Assembly: GCA_002733415.1 (NCBI GenBank)
Contig: NVVR01000008.1
Coordinates: forward strand, 23,243 to 87,242
Direction of reading: 5' to 3'
Length of the DNA: 64,000 nt
From: Kordia sp.
Lineage (GTDB): Bacteria; Bacteroidota; Bacteroidia; Flavobacteriales; Flavobacteriaceae
Every line of letters begins with the position of its first letter. Positions within the stretch are counted from its first letter, which is position 1. Position numbers and translations under genes: made by a program. A model generated the notes under the pieces. That model saw nothing but the letters and a program-made list of their open reading frames with translations, ran no database searches and was not told the DNA's origin. Below are positions 17,280-26,510 of this stretch, piece by piece.

Positions 17280-17447
17280 TTATACCAAATGCAATTCAAA
17301 AAAAATGATGTTAATAGTTTATTTTTCGCCTTCTCATCGTTAAAAAAGTATACCATAACTAGAGCTATGCTATATTTTCCCGCCTTGATAAATCAAAAAA
17401 TAATTAAATTTACAGCCAGTCATTTCAAAATTCATTTAGTATTTAAA
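17280..17447. mobile_element. MITE-like element with degenerate terminal inverted repeats
   Basis: The left end TTATACCAAATGCAATTC and right end AAAATTCATTTAGTATTT (17427-17444) are imperfect inverted repeats; the core CAAATG-CAATT pairs with AATT-CATTT. The 165-bp body has no ORF with protein-like composition. It spans the region between the PorV-like gene and the signal peptide of the Lnb-family gene, so the latter now reads out of the element. I see no second copy in this window. Confidence 0.55.
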
Positions 17448-18629
17448 AAAATCAGTTGTTACTTATTCTTTTTAATAAGTTTCTTAACATTCTCGCAAAG
17501 CATACCATATTCTGATAATACAGTTATCTCTGTACTTACTTGTGGCCCTGGTGATGATTTATATAGTAAATTTGGTCATAGCGCCTTTAGAATTCAAGAT
17601 TTCAATAAACATTACGATGTAGTGTACAACTACGGAGTTTTTGATTTTACTAAACCTAATTTCTATACCAATTTCGTTAAAGGAAAGTTATATTATAGAC
17701 TAGATAAAGCCCCCTTTAATTACTTTTACCAACTATATCAAAATGAAAACAGAGCCGTTAAAAAACAGGTTTTAAACTTATCACTTGAACAAAGAAAAAA
17801 ACTAATTGCTTTTTTAGAAAATAACGCCAAGCCAGAAAACGCTACTTATCAATATGATTTTTTCTACAACAATTGCGCAACAAAGATGAGAGCTGTTTTA
17901 GACGAAGTTTTTCCCAATGAAATTGTAATTAAAGATAGCCACATAACTACATCATTCACTATGCGTGATTTGATTAATAATAATGTTCCGCACAATACAT
18001 GGGCAAATGTGGGGATAAATATTGCACTGGGTTCAGTGATTGATGTAAAAGCTACTACAGATGAATATCAGTTTTTACCCAAGTATATTTTTGAGGCCTT
18101 TAACAATGCTTCAATAAAAAACACTCCCTTAATAAAAGAAACCTCAACAATTTTAGCTATAAATAATTCTAATTTAGACAAACAAAGGTTCTCCATTTTA
18201 AGTCCCTATTGTTTACTTTCTATTTTATCATTATTGATAATATGGATTACTTATGCTGATTTCAAAAAGAAGAAAAGAAATAAAACCTTAGATTTTATTC
18301 TTTTATTTATTACAGGTTTAACTGGTATGTTCTCTTTATTATTGTGGTTTGCAACTAATCATACTACTACGGCAAATAATTTAAATATTCTATGGGCCTT
18401 TGCTCCAAACTTAATTATAGCATTTATTACTTTAAGTAAAAAAACACAAAAGTGGATTAGTAATTATTTTAAACTACTAATAGCATTACTTATTTCTCTA
18501 ATGTTAGCGTGGGTATTTAAAATTGAGGCCTTTGCTTATGGAATGACACCAATATTCCTAGCATTAGGAGTTAGATATGTATATTTAAGCAAATACTTTA
18601 AATCTATTAATGTCCAGCTAAAAGAATAA
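17367..18629 (+). CDS. DUF4105 (Lnb-type) membrane protein, candidate lipoprotein N-acyltransferase
   Basis: An approximately 420-aa protein: signal peptide core (CYLFFLISFLTFSQ), a periplasmic DUF4105 domain and four or five C-terminal membrane helices. Conserved features are CGPGDDLYSKFGHSAFRI (His71 counted from this start) and FYNNCATKMR (Cys170), the His/Cys pair expected of the papain-like Lnb domain. Lnb proteins N-acylate lipoproteins in Bacteroidota lacking Lnt. The start is uncertain. No ATG sits directly before the signal peptide; the nearest in-frame ATGs (17367, or 17277) lie in or at the edge of a repeat element, giving an unusually long, basic leader of 44 or 74 residues. Confidence 0.85.
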   Translation: MLYFPALINQKIIKFTASHFKIHLVFKKISCYLFFLISFLTFSQSIPYSDNTVISVLTCGPGDDLYSKFGHSAFRIQDFNKHYDVVYNYGVFDFTKPNFYTNFVKGKLYYRLDKAPFNYFYQLYQNENRAVKKQVLNLSLEQRKKLIAFLENNAKPENATYQYDFFYNNCATKMRAVLDEVFPNEIVIKDSHITTSFTMRDLINNNVPHNTWANVGINIALGSVIDVKATTDEYQFLPKYIFEAFNNASIKNTPLIKETSTILAINNSNLDKQRFSILSPYCLLSILSLLIIWITYADFKKKKRNKTLDFILLFITGLTGMFSLLLWFATNHTTTANNLNILWAFAPNLIIAFITLSKKTQKWISNYFKLLIALLISLMLAWVFKIEAFAYGMTPIFLALGVRYVYLSKYFKSINVQLKE

Positions 18630-18807
18630 AGACTTATTAGCAAATAACTAATAAACAGCAGGCTAAAATGATCTTATTAATTTAATTGTATTTAATATTT
18701 TTCTCTTTTACAGATGTAGGTACAGTTTTTTAAATAAGCCTAGTAAACATCCAGTACTGTGGGATGGTATCTGTAATTTAATCAGACAATAGTAACTTTA
18801 CTAGAGA

Positions 18808-20187
18808 TTACTGCCCTCTAAAAAACAATACTGTACTCAAAGTTTTAATCACAATATTTAAGTCTAAAAATACATTTCTGTGCTTAATATAATATAAATC
18901 ATATTGTAGTTTTAATAAGCTTTCATCTACAGATGCACCATAACTTGTATTCACTTGTGCCCACCCTGTTAATCCTGGTTTTACAATATGTCTTGTTGGA
19001 TAAAAAGGAATTTCTTTCGCCAATTGATTTACAAAAATAGGACGCTCTGGTCTTGGACCAATAACACTCATTTCTCCTTTTAATATATTAATAAACTGTG
19101 GAAATTCATCTAAACGTGTTTTTCTTAAAAACTTTCCAAATGCCGTAACTCTAGAATCATTTTTATTGGCCCAAACAGCCCCATACTTTTCTGCATCGAC
19201 AACCATACTACGAAGTTTAAATATTTTAAACAACTTCCCTTTTTTCCCCACACGCTCCTGAGTATAAAACAAAGGACCTCTGTTAGCTATCATATTTACT
19301 ATAAATAAAAACGGAATCATCAATAATAGACTTAATAATCCAACAACACTGATTAACACATCAAATAATCGATGTACAAGCCTATATAATGGCTTTACTT
19401 TATGTTGACTAAATGGAAATTGTTTATAGAATTCTTTGTCTTTAAAGCTTATATACACACGTCCTGAAAGATCTTCATAAACATCCGAATATTCTTTTAT
19501 TACATTTCCTTCATTAAACAAATCTAATAAGTCACTATATAATGACGAAGATGAAAATTTTGAACTACGGGTAACCACTATTTCATGTATACCAGTACTT
19601 GCAAATTCTTTTAACTTTGATGCAGGAATTTCTTTTTCGCTTAAAGGTTTGGAAGTATCAGCCGAAGTATTTATAAAATATTTTATTTTATAATTTGCAT
19701 CTGCAATTGCTAAATCCTTTTCTATATCTTCTAATAATTCACCATCAGCAATTAACAAAATACTCTTTTTAAATATTGGTGAATTGATAAATAAAATATA
19801 AGCTAATCGACCAATTGACATCGAAATTATTATAGATAGATAAAAATAGACTATTTGTATTCTACTCTCAGGTAACTCTGGTGTAAAAAAGGGAGTTAAT
19901 AAATAAACTAATATCGTTACAGAACTTGTAGCTACAATTCCTTTTAGAATTATAAAAAATTTACTAGAGCGTTTTAAATGATATATTTCAAATACTGAGC
20001 CAAAAAAAAGAATGTAAAATCCAAGTAATAATGACCAAATCCACTTATCTTCTCTAATGGTAAAATAATCGAATTCAAAAACGCTACCTACAAAATGTAG
20101 CCCTAACAAAACCAAGCTGACATCAAGAAAACGCAATAATAATTTACGTTCGGATAATTCAAAGTGAATATTAGTTTTTTCGGACAT
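18808..20187 (-). CDS. Polyprenyl-phosphate glycosyl-1-phosphate transferase (WbaP/WcaJ type)
   Basis: A 459-aa inner-membrane enzyme that starts repeat-unit assembly by moving sugar-1-phosphate from a UDP-sugar to undecaprenyl phosphate. Four or five N-terminal membrane helices and a CoA-binding-like soluble domain (residues about 140-250) precede the catalytic sugar-transferase domain: VHRLFDVLISVVGLL, KIFKLRSMVVDAEKYG, RKTRLDEFPQFINIL, VIGPRPERP and KPGLTGWAQVN. It is the last gene of the minus-strand polysaccharide locus, 57 bp after its neighbour. A TATATTTG box (20215-20222) may give it its own promoter. Confidence 0.94.
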   Translation of the reverse strand: MSEKTNIHFELSERKLLLRFLDVSLVLLGLHFVGSVFEFDYFTIREDKWIWSLLLGFYILFFGSVFEIYHLKRSSKFFIILKGIVATSSVTILVYLLTPFFTPELPESRIQIVYFYLSIIISMSIGRLAYILFINSPIFKKSILLIADGELLEDIEKDLAIADANYKIKYFINTSADTSKPLSEKEIPASKLKEFASTGIHEIVVTRSSKFSSSSLYSDLLDLFNEGNVIKEYSDVYEDLSGRVYISFKDKEFYKQFPFSQHKVKPLYRLVHRLFDVLISVVGLLSLLLMIPFLFIVNMIANRGPLFYTQERVGKKGKLFKIFKLRSMVVDAEKYGAVWANKNDSRVTAFGKFLRKTRLDEFPQFINILKGEMSVIGPRPERPIFVNQLAKEIPFYPTRHIVKPGLTGWAQVNTSYGASVDESLLKLQYDLYYIKHRNVFLDLNIVIKTLSTVLFFRGQ

Positions 20188-20214
20188 TTATTGGGTTTAC
20201 TAATTTATTGCCCT

Positions 20215-20222
20215 CAAATATA
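20215..20222 (-). promoter_or_regulatory. Candidate -7 element for the initiating transferase gene
   Basis: The minus strand reads TATATTTG, a perfect TAnnTTTG, 27 bases upstream of the ATG at 20187. The -33 element is not evident. Confidence 0.4.
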
Positions 20223-20244
20223 GTATTTCTATCCTAAATTAACT

Positions 20245-21252
20245 CTATCTCAGAATTGCTTTCCATTGAATCTTAACAATACTCCAGTCAAATTTTTCAA
20301 TCTTAACCCTAGCATTTTTCGCAATATACTCAAGGTTTCTTTGAGCATCAAGATACTTCACTATTATATTAACCATTCCTTGCACATCATTTTTCGGTAC
20401 TAATATTCCAGTTTTATTATCTTCAATTAAATATGGTATCCCACCAACATCAGTAGATACAACTGGTAAGCCCAAAGCCATTGCCTCCAAAATACTCACA
20501 GGTGTATTGTCAATATTTGTGGTATTTATAAATAAATCAAATTCTTCTGACAATTTATGCCATTCAGTTTTTGATAATAACCCTTTAAAATCGATAGATT
20601 TACTAATACCTAACGATAAAGCTAAATTTTTACATTCTTGCAGAGATCCATCTTTATCTGGTCCAATCATGCATAATTTTGCAGATGGGTAGTATTTCAA
20701 TAATTCTGATAATACGGACACTGCCATTTGAGGATTGTATATTTTATCAAATGCGCGAACATATAGCAACTTAGGAGTGAACCCCTTTCTTTTTTTAAAC
20801 TTATAAATATTTACTTCTAACACATTAGGAATGAATATAGTTTCATACCCCTCATTTTCAAAAGCTTCTTTTAAATAATTAGATGGAGCTATATTTTTAT
20901 ACGAATTATTAAAAATCAAATTACATAGCTTAGGATTATGTTGTAATCTACTCGGCAAATTACCTCCATGTAAAATTGGAATGTATTTTAAATTGAACAA
21001 TCGTGACAATTGGCTACACGCTAGAGCGTAATAAAAATTACGGGTACTATAGGTATCTATAAGAATATAACTAATTCTTTTTCTATGTTTTAATACACTT
21101 AAAAGCATATATAGCATTCTTAATAACTGGTTTTTTTTTGAAGAGGTTAATAATAGTTCAAAACCTTCTTCTTTTAACAAGTTACTTAAAGTTACCATAT
21201 AGGTAACATTATTCGTTTTTGAGTGTATGTTATTACCTATGTATAAAATCAT
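20245..21252 (-). CDS. Family 4 glycosyltransferase
   Basis: A 335-aa GT-B enzyme. The C-terminal donor domain carries VSILEAMALGLPVVSTDVGG with the EX7E-type acidic pair, and KIYNPQMAVSVL/GPDKDG mark the middle. The N-terminal acceptor domain is somewhat short. It overlaps the O-antigen ligase gene by 4 bp, so it is translated within the polysaccharide operon. It should add one sugar to the lipid-linked repeat unit on the cytoplasmic face; donor and linkage cannot be predicted. Confidence 0.88.
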   Translation of the reverse strand: MILYIGNNIHSKTNNVTYMVTLSNLLKEEGFELLLTSSKKNQLLRMLYMLLSVLKHRKRISYILIDTYSTRNFYYALACSQLSRLFNLKYIPILHGGNLPSRLQHNPKLCNLIFNNSYKNIAPSNYLKEAFENEGYETIFIPNVLEVNIYKFKKRKGFTPKLLYVRAFDKIYNPQMAVSVLSELLKYYPSAKLCMIGPDKDGSLQECKNLALSLGISKSIDFKGLLSKTEWHKLSEEFDLFINTTNIDNTPVSILEAMALGLPVVSTDVGGIPYLIEDNKTGILVPKNDVQGMVNIIVKYLDAQRNLEYIAKNARVKIEKFDWSIVKIQWKAILR

Positions 21253-22598
21253 TTAGAAACAGAAATTTTATTTTTTTTATTTTCATAAGTAACATCCAAC
21301 AATGCTAAACCATATATAAAAGAAGGAAATGCAATACGCATCGCGGAATGGTTAATGGTTAAAAGCCATAGCAGGAAAAAAGAATAAAAATAAATATTAT
21401 TCCTAACTTGGAGTCTTAGTAGTAATGGTGTTAGAAATAATATTAGAAATGATACAATCCCAAAAACTCCATGCTCTGAGACCAACCTACTCATTTCATT
21501 ATGAGAAGCTGCTAAAGTTCCTGTACGATCTAGTCTGTATTGTTTACTTTTCCCTACTCCAATTCCAAAAATAGGATTCTCAAAAAATGCTTGTAGCTCA
21601 ATTGCTATCAAATCTCCACGACCAGTAGTTATATCAGCCTTTTCTACTCCAGCAGCATTTTTATTCAAATACCTATTTTCTATCATACCTGAAGTTTGAC
21701 TAACAGTATAAAACCACACTCCAACACCAGCAATAACAAAAAAGAAAATCATTTTAAAAATTTTTCTAACTACATGTATATTCCCTCTAAAATAAATAAG
21801 TAGCATAAAAACTATAGTCGCAACAAATGCTGCAATAATCCCACCTCTCGAAAAGGTTGCCAAGCCTCGAAATGTAACCAATGCTAATAATGAAAACTCA
21901 ACTATCAATTGTGTTTTTTTAAATTTATGCAATAATAACCGTGTCATTAAAATGAAAACACCAAATCCTAATATTGTTGCCACCTGATTAGGTCCAAAAC
22001 CACCTGAGGCTTTATGATTAGAAGCGGTACCTGTAATTACTGATTTTAAATCTGGTGTGTATAAAAACATATACACCAACATTGCTACAATTGGTAATAA
22101 AGCATAAAACAATACTTTATTTAACTGTTGCAAACTAATTTGTTTTTTAAAGCAAAAAAAAGCAAAAAAACATAATGAAATTGCACCACTTAAATTAAAC
22201 ATAATCATTTTACGAGCACTCTCCGTTACATTATATTCTGTAAACACAACCCCTACAAGCAACAATGCAGCGCATACTAAATAAATAAATCCTTTGCTCG
22301 AATCTAGACTATAAATAGTACCTATAACAGCAAAAATAATTAGTAAATATTTGTGTAATTCATAAAACACCAACCCTCCTGTCATACGTAAAAACACATC
22401 ACTTGCTGCTAAATAAGCAGCAGACACCAAAATTGCATAGGTTTTATCTTTAGCAGAAAAAATAAAATAAAAAGTAACTATTACAATAACTAAACTATAC
22501 AGCATTGCGCTAAAAGGGACCGTAAATAGTACACCCCCTATAATTGCATGTAGTAAAAGCAACGTTACCTCACTTTTATTTCTTGTTATTACACTCAT
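21249..22598 (-). CDS. O-antigen ligase/polymerase family membrane protein (Wzy/WaaL)
   Basis: A 449-aa inner-membrane protein with about twelve hydrophobic segments and a long loop carrying GRGDLIAIELQAF, NPIFGIGVGKSKQYR and SHNEMSRLVSEHGVFGI, the Wzy_C (PF04932)-like signature with conserved His and Gly. Such proteins either polymerise repeat units or ligate glycan to lipid A-core. Because the locus also encodes Wzm/Wzt, a ligase role is as likely as polymerisation. It overlaps the downstream glycosyltransferase by 4 bp and the upstream one by 23 bp. Confidence 0.85.
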   Translation of the reverse strand: MSVITRNKSEVTLLLLHAIIGGVLFTVPFSAMLYSLVIVIVTFYFIFSAKDKTYAILVSAAYLAASDVFLRMTGGLVFYELHKYLLIIFAVIGTIYSLDSSKGFIYLVCAALLLVGVVFTEYNVTESARKMIMFNLSGAISLCFFAFFCFKKQISLQQLNKVLFYALLPIVAMLVYMFLYTPDLKSVITGTASNHKASGGFGPNQVATILGFGVFILMTRLLLHKFKKTQLIVEFSLLALVTFRGLATFSRGGIIAAFVATIVFMLLIYFRGNIHVVRKIFKMIFFFVIAGVGVWFYTVSQTSGMIENRYLNKNAAGVEKADITTGRGDLIAIELQAFFENPIFGIGVGKSKQYRLDRTGTLAASHNEMSRLVSEHGVFGIVSFLILFLTPLLLRLQVRNNIYFYSFFLLWLLTINHSAMRIAFPSFIYGLALLDVTYENKKNKISVSK

Positions 22599-23676
22599 TT
22601 ATACTTTTATATAATGTTCTTAAAAAGTCAACATAAGCACTTGAACTATAATTTTCAGTAACTAAAATCTTTAAATTTTGCCCCATTAATTTTGCTTTTG
22701 TTTTTCCCTCTAATAATTGTAAAACCCCTTCAAATAAAGCTTCATTATTTTCTTTTTCAACAACAATTCCTGTTACGCTGTTTTTTACCACTTTTGTACA
22801 ATCACCAACTTCTGTTACCACTACGGGCAACCCTAACATACCATACTCTAATAATGAAATAGGCAATCCTTCAGATTTAGATGATAAAACTCCAATGCTT
22901 GCTTGGCTTAATATATATTTTATATCCGTACAGTTGTCATACAAAAATACGTTCGTAGATAATTGATGTTTGTAAATATACTCTTCAATTGCAGATGAAT
23001 ACTTGTTTTTATAATTTTTCCCAATTATATGCAAGGACACATCATTAAAACCATCTAATATTTTTGAAAAAGCGGCTAATAGATTAAGATGGTCTTTTTC
23101 TGGTCGTAAACCAGCTACACACACAATGTTTTCTGTTGAATTTCCTTTTAATTTTGTGACCCTACTGTTATTTGTTAACTCCGAAAAATTATTAAGAACA
23201 ACTGTACTACTAGCATTTAATTTATTTTTAGACCAACTATTTAATTCCTCATTTACATTAATTACGGTGTGGAAAATATTGGAGCATAGTTTTAAAAAAA
23301 GAAGTCTCCATCCGGATAAATTAATATTTGCGCCAGTATGATTATGCCAAACAACTTTTGTATTTAAAAATTTTAATTTAATAAAAACAGTTATAAAAAA
23401 AGAAGTTGTGTGCGCGTGTATAATTTTAATGTCATTTCTTTTTATAAAAGAATAAAGTCGTGTCAAAGCCCTTATATCAATACTATACTTTTTTCTTAAA
23501 AAAATATAGTTACTCCTCTTTTCAATATTCTCTTTTAAAGGCCCCTCAATACGTGTCGCACATAAATACGCTTCAACATCTTGTTGCCTATTTAGTGCAT
23601 TAAATGTATTGACAGCAATGGTTTCTGCACCACCTGTTAATAATGAATCTATTATATGTAATACTTTAATACTCAA
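22576..23676 (-). CDS. Family 4 glycosyltransferase
   Basis: A 366-aa GT-B protein beginning KVLHIIDSLLTGGAETIAVN, the typical N-terminal glycine-rich turn of GT4. The donor-site segment SSKSEGLPISLLEYGMLGLPVVVTEVG is cleanly recognisable. It overlaps the previous gene by 11 bp and the next by 23 bp, so it is tightly coupled. It should act at the cytoplasmic membrane face in repeat-unit assembly. Sugar specificity is unknown. Confidence 0.92.
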   Translation of the reverse strand: MSIKVLHIIDSLLTGGAETIAVNTFNALNRQQDVEAYLCATRIEGPLKENIEKRSNYIFLRKKYSIDIRALTRLYSFIKRNDIKIIHAHTTSFFITVFIKLKFLNTKVVWHNHTGANINLSGWRLLFLKLCSNIFHTVINVNEELNSWSKNKLNASSTVVLNNFSELTNNSRVTKLKGNSTENIVCVAGLRPEKDHLNLLAAFSKILDGFNDVSLHIIGKNYKNKYSSAIEEYIYKHQLSTNVFLYDNCTDIKYILSQASIGVLSSKSEGLPISLLEYGMLGLPVVVTEVGDCTKVVKNSVTGIVVEKENNEALFEGVLQLLEGKTKAKLMGQNLKILVTENYSSSAYVDFLRTLYKSINECNNKK

Positions 23677-24781
23677 CTAAAATATCTTTAATGTTTTCTT
23701 CAAACTTTTCTAAAGTATATGTTCTAGACCAAGTTAAAGCTTTATTAATTTTAGTCCTATATACCGTAGGATGTTTTTTATAATACGCTATTTCTGCAAT
23801 TACTTCTGTTACATCAGGATTAACTAAACTTCCTCTATTTCCATTATCAAGCATATCAGACACACAAGATACTGAAGTACTGATAGGCAAACATTTCCAA
23901 AACATTGCTTCTGCGACCACTTTTGGCCAGCCTTCAGATTTGGAAATAAACACTAAGAAATGTGCCTTTTTATAAGCTGCTTTAATTTCATTTTTATCTT
24001 TATTACCATGCAACTTTATAACATTTGATAAATTGTGTTTTTTAATATATAGCTCTAAATTACGTCGTTCAACTCCGTCACCATAAATATCTAAACATAC
24101 TTTATGCCCTTTTAACACAAATTCATGTGCAACTTTAACACTCAACAAAGGTTGTTTTCCCTCACTTAGTGTTCCTACAAATAATAAGTTTATTTCTTGA
24201 TCTAAACATTTATCAGCTATGGGTTGTTTTTCTTTTTCTGAATATGAAGCGGTAAAAAAGGGCACTATATTTTTAGAAGTATCATTCCAATTACCATATA
24301 CCAATACTTTTGCATTCTTAGTTAAAAAAGTATTTTTCAATAACCATTGCTGTAATTTATATGATCTAGGTTGTTTTGAATTAGGATCCCAATTACCAGC
24401 GTATTTAATGGTTTTTTTCTTTTTAGGAAATAAAACCTGAACCATACACCCTAACAACCCAATATTACCCGGACACCGTAAATGAATGTGATCTGCCCAT
24501 TTCATGGCTTTATAAATTCTATAAAGTATTCCTGGAATATTGAGTATGCTTTTAAGAATTTCAGAAATTGACATAAACGAAAAAGATGCAATAGGGAAAA
24601 CTTTAGGTTGGTTTTCAAAACGGGATACTAATAATTTTTTATTATAAGATATTGGAGAAACAATTGCCAACTCATCCACATGTTTGTTCCATAAATTCAT
24701 TTCATACACATAAGGAGCATATGAATAATATCCGTCACTTTTTTTAAGTGTTGGCGCTAAAGTAACTATTAAAAACTTCAT
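23666..24781 (-). CDS. Glycosyltransferase, GT4-like
   Basis: A 371-aa GT-B protein. The C-terminal half holds LLFVGTLSEGKQPLLSV, DIYGDGVERRNLELYI and FVFISKSEGWP-KVVAEAMFW, the family 4 donor-binding region; the N-terminal half is more divergent (MKFLIVTLAPTLKKSDGYYSY). The start shares one base with the stop of the acetyltransferase gene (TAATG). It is part of repeat-unit assembly by context; linkage unknown. Confidence 0.87.
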   Translation of the reverse strand: MKFLIVTLAPTLKKSDGYYSYAPYVYEMNLWNKHVDELAIVSPISYNKKLLVSRFENQPKVFPIASFSFMSISEILKSILNIPGILYRIYKAMKWADHIHLRCPGNIGLLGCMVQVLFPKKKKTIKYAGNWDPNSKQPRSYKLQQWLLKNTFLTKNAKVLVYGNWNDTSKNIVPFFTASYSEKEKQPIADKCLDQEINLLFVGTLSEGKQPLLSVKVAHEFVLKGHKVCLDIYGDGVERRNLELYIKKHNLSNVIKLHGNKDKNEIKAAYKKAHFLVFISKSEGWPKVVAEAMFWKCLPISTSVSCVSDMLDNGNRGSLVNPDVTEVIAEIAYYKKHPTVYRTKINKALTWSRTYTLEKFEENIKDILVEY

Positions 24782-25338
24782 TAAATATATGCTTCTGAGT
24801 TGTTATCACTAACTTTAACGGCAGGAACACCTACAACAGTTATACTTTGGGCAACATTCTTTACCACTAAAGAATTAGCACCTATAACACTATTATCTCC
24901 TACAACTATTTTTCCTGCAATAATTGCATTGGCTGCCATAAACACATTATTTCCTATTACTGGCACACCTCTCTTATTTCCTCTACCACTTACACCTATT
25001 GTTACCCCTTGCGCAATATTACAATTATCCCCTATAACTGTGTTTGGGTGTACAATTATATGACCATGATGTGCTATATAAAATCGCGCACCTATTGTTG
25101 CAGCATATGGCAAAGAAATACCTGTTAAAACTTCAATAATTTTCTGATTTATAACAGCACCTAAAAGCAATGGTTTTTTTATAAAAAAAGGGAGCTTACT
25201 AGTGTAAATACTATTAGATAGCCTATACACAAACAAAGCCCATAGCCCCTGTGTAGTGATAAACAATAATATTGCAGATTTACCTCCACCATATTTTTTA
25301 TACTTTTTAAAATCTAATAAAAACTTATTCATTAACAT
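24781..25338 (-). CDS. Serine acetyltransferase-like hexapeptide O-acetyltransferase (WcaB-like)
   Basis: A 185-aa left-handed beta-helix protein. The N-terminal helical part (LLFITTQGLWALFVYRLSN) resembles WcaB/EpsC-type sugar acetyltransferases rather than true CysE. Hexapeptide coils run from about residue 80, including YIAHHGHIIVHPNTVIGDN with a candidate catalytic histidine, and the end VVGVPAVKV. It probably acetylates a sugar of the polysaccharide using acetyl-CoA in the cytoplasm. The stop overlaps the next start by one base. Confidence 0.85.
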   Translation of the reverse strand: MLMNKFLLDFKKYKKYGGGKSAILLFITTQGLWALFVYRLSNSIYTSKLPFFIKKPLLLGAVINQKIIEVLTGISLPYAATIGARFYIAHHGHIIVHPNTVIGDNCNIAQGVTIGVSGRGNKRGVPVIGNNVFMAANAIIAGKIVVGDNSVIGANSLVVKNVAQSITVVGVPAVKVSDNNSEAYI

Positions 25339-25369
25339 CTCTAAATAAAACTCATTTTTTTATAAAAGT

Positions 25370-26506
25370 TTAAATTAAACTTTTATAAAATGTTATATTT
25401 TTACTGTAAATAGATTTCGGCGAAAATTTCTCTCTTACTTTTTCTCTTGCCCTTTTACCAATTTCTTCATGCTTATTTCTTAATTTAAAAACTTTTACAA
25501 CAGTTTCTGCTATACTATCTACTTCTAATGGTTTACACAGAAACCCATTAATACCATCATCTATTGTTTCCGGACCTGGTCCATACTGGGTAAATATAAC
25601 TGTTTTTCTCATGCTCATTGCTTCAGGAGCAACTAAACCTTGAACTTCCATATGTGAAGGAAAAACACAAATTTCTGCAAACTCATATACCATTGGCAAC
25701 TTATCATATGAAACAGGTGCTCTAAAAGTTATATGTGATTTAATTTCATCTGATAATTGGGATAACATCCAATCTTTATATTGTCTACCATCAGGAAAAT
25801 TCCACTCCCGACCATAAGCATATAAATGAAACTCAGGGAATTCCTTAACTATTTGGGGTATGGCCAAACAAAGTTGTCTTATTCCTTTTTTTTCACAAAT
25901 AGTTCCAGCAAAAACTACTGCTCCTTTTTTAACTTTATTAGTATCAGCAGGATAAAACATATCCATTAAAATAGGATTATTTATTGTTGCTTGTCTTTTA
26001 TCATTAAAATTAATATATTTTGAGGTTACCTTCTTTACAAAATCAGATGTAGCAATTATTGCATCTGATTTTGTAAAAGAAAGCTTCTCTAATAATGCTT
26101 TTTTCTTGTTTAATTTTTTGTTCTCAAATTTATGGAAAAAATGATGCCCACCATGCATACGAATTACCTTCTTAATATCCCTGGCTATTTTCACAAAAGC
26201 AAACCCCCCTTCTTGTGCTTCTATAATATCTATTTTATTATTTCGATGAACCTCAGCAATAGATTTACTTATGTTTCTAGAGTTAAAAAACCATGAAAAT
26301 CCTTTTACATTAGATCGTTTTTTATAATATACCAATACGTCATTAATAGGCTTTTTTATTTCCTTATCCTCTTCACACAAACCTATAATAGTAACACGAT
26401 GTCCTTTTTCTATTAAAATTTTAGAATAGGACAATAAAAAAGTACCTATACCCCCAAAAGAGGCTCCAGGCAATGGAAATTCACTAGATATAAAACAAAT
26501 ATGCAT
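25370..26506 (-). CDS. Family 4 glycosyltransferase
   Basis: A 378-aa GT-B protein: N-terminal MHICFISSEFPLPGASFGGIG is the GT4 glycine-rich loop, VVFAGTICEKKGIRQLC and EICVFPSHMEVQGLVAPEAM-SMRKTVIF mark the donor domain with the EX7E pair. Its ATG lies 4 bp after the preceding gene. Assigned to repeat-unit assembly from context. Confidence 0.92.
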   Translation of the reverse strand: MHICFISSEFPLPGASFGGIGTFLLSYSKILIEKGHRVTIIGLCEEDKEIKKPINDVLVYYKKRSNVKGFSWFFNSRNISKSIAEVHRNNKIDIIEAQEGGFAFVKIARDIKKVIRMHGGHHFFHKFENKKLNKKKALLEKLSFTKSDAIIATSDFVKKVTSKYINFNDKRQATINNPILMDMFYPADTNKVKKGAVVFAGTICEKKGIRQLCLAIPQIVKEFPEFHLYAYGREWNFPDGRQYKDWMLSQLSDEIKSHITFRAPVSYDKLPMVYEFAEICVFPSHMEVQGLVAPEAMSMRKTVIFTQYGPGPETIDDGINGFLCKPLEVDSIAETVVKVFKLRNKHEEIGKRAREKVREKFSPKSIYSKNITFYKSLI

Positions 26507-26510
26507 AATT

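Noticed and set aside
18630..18807. Terminator between the convergent Lnb-type and initiating-transferase genes
   Set aside because: Only weak 6-7-bp stems (TTATTAG/CTAATAA at 18635-18655) without U-tracts; not enough to call.
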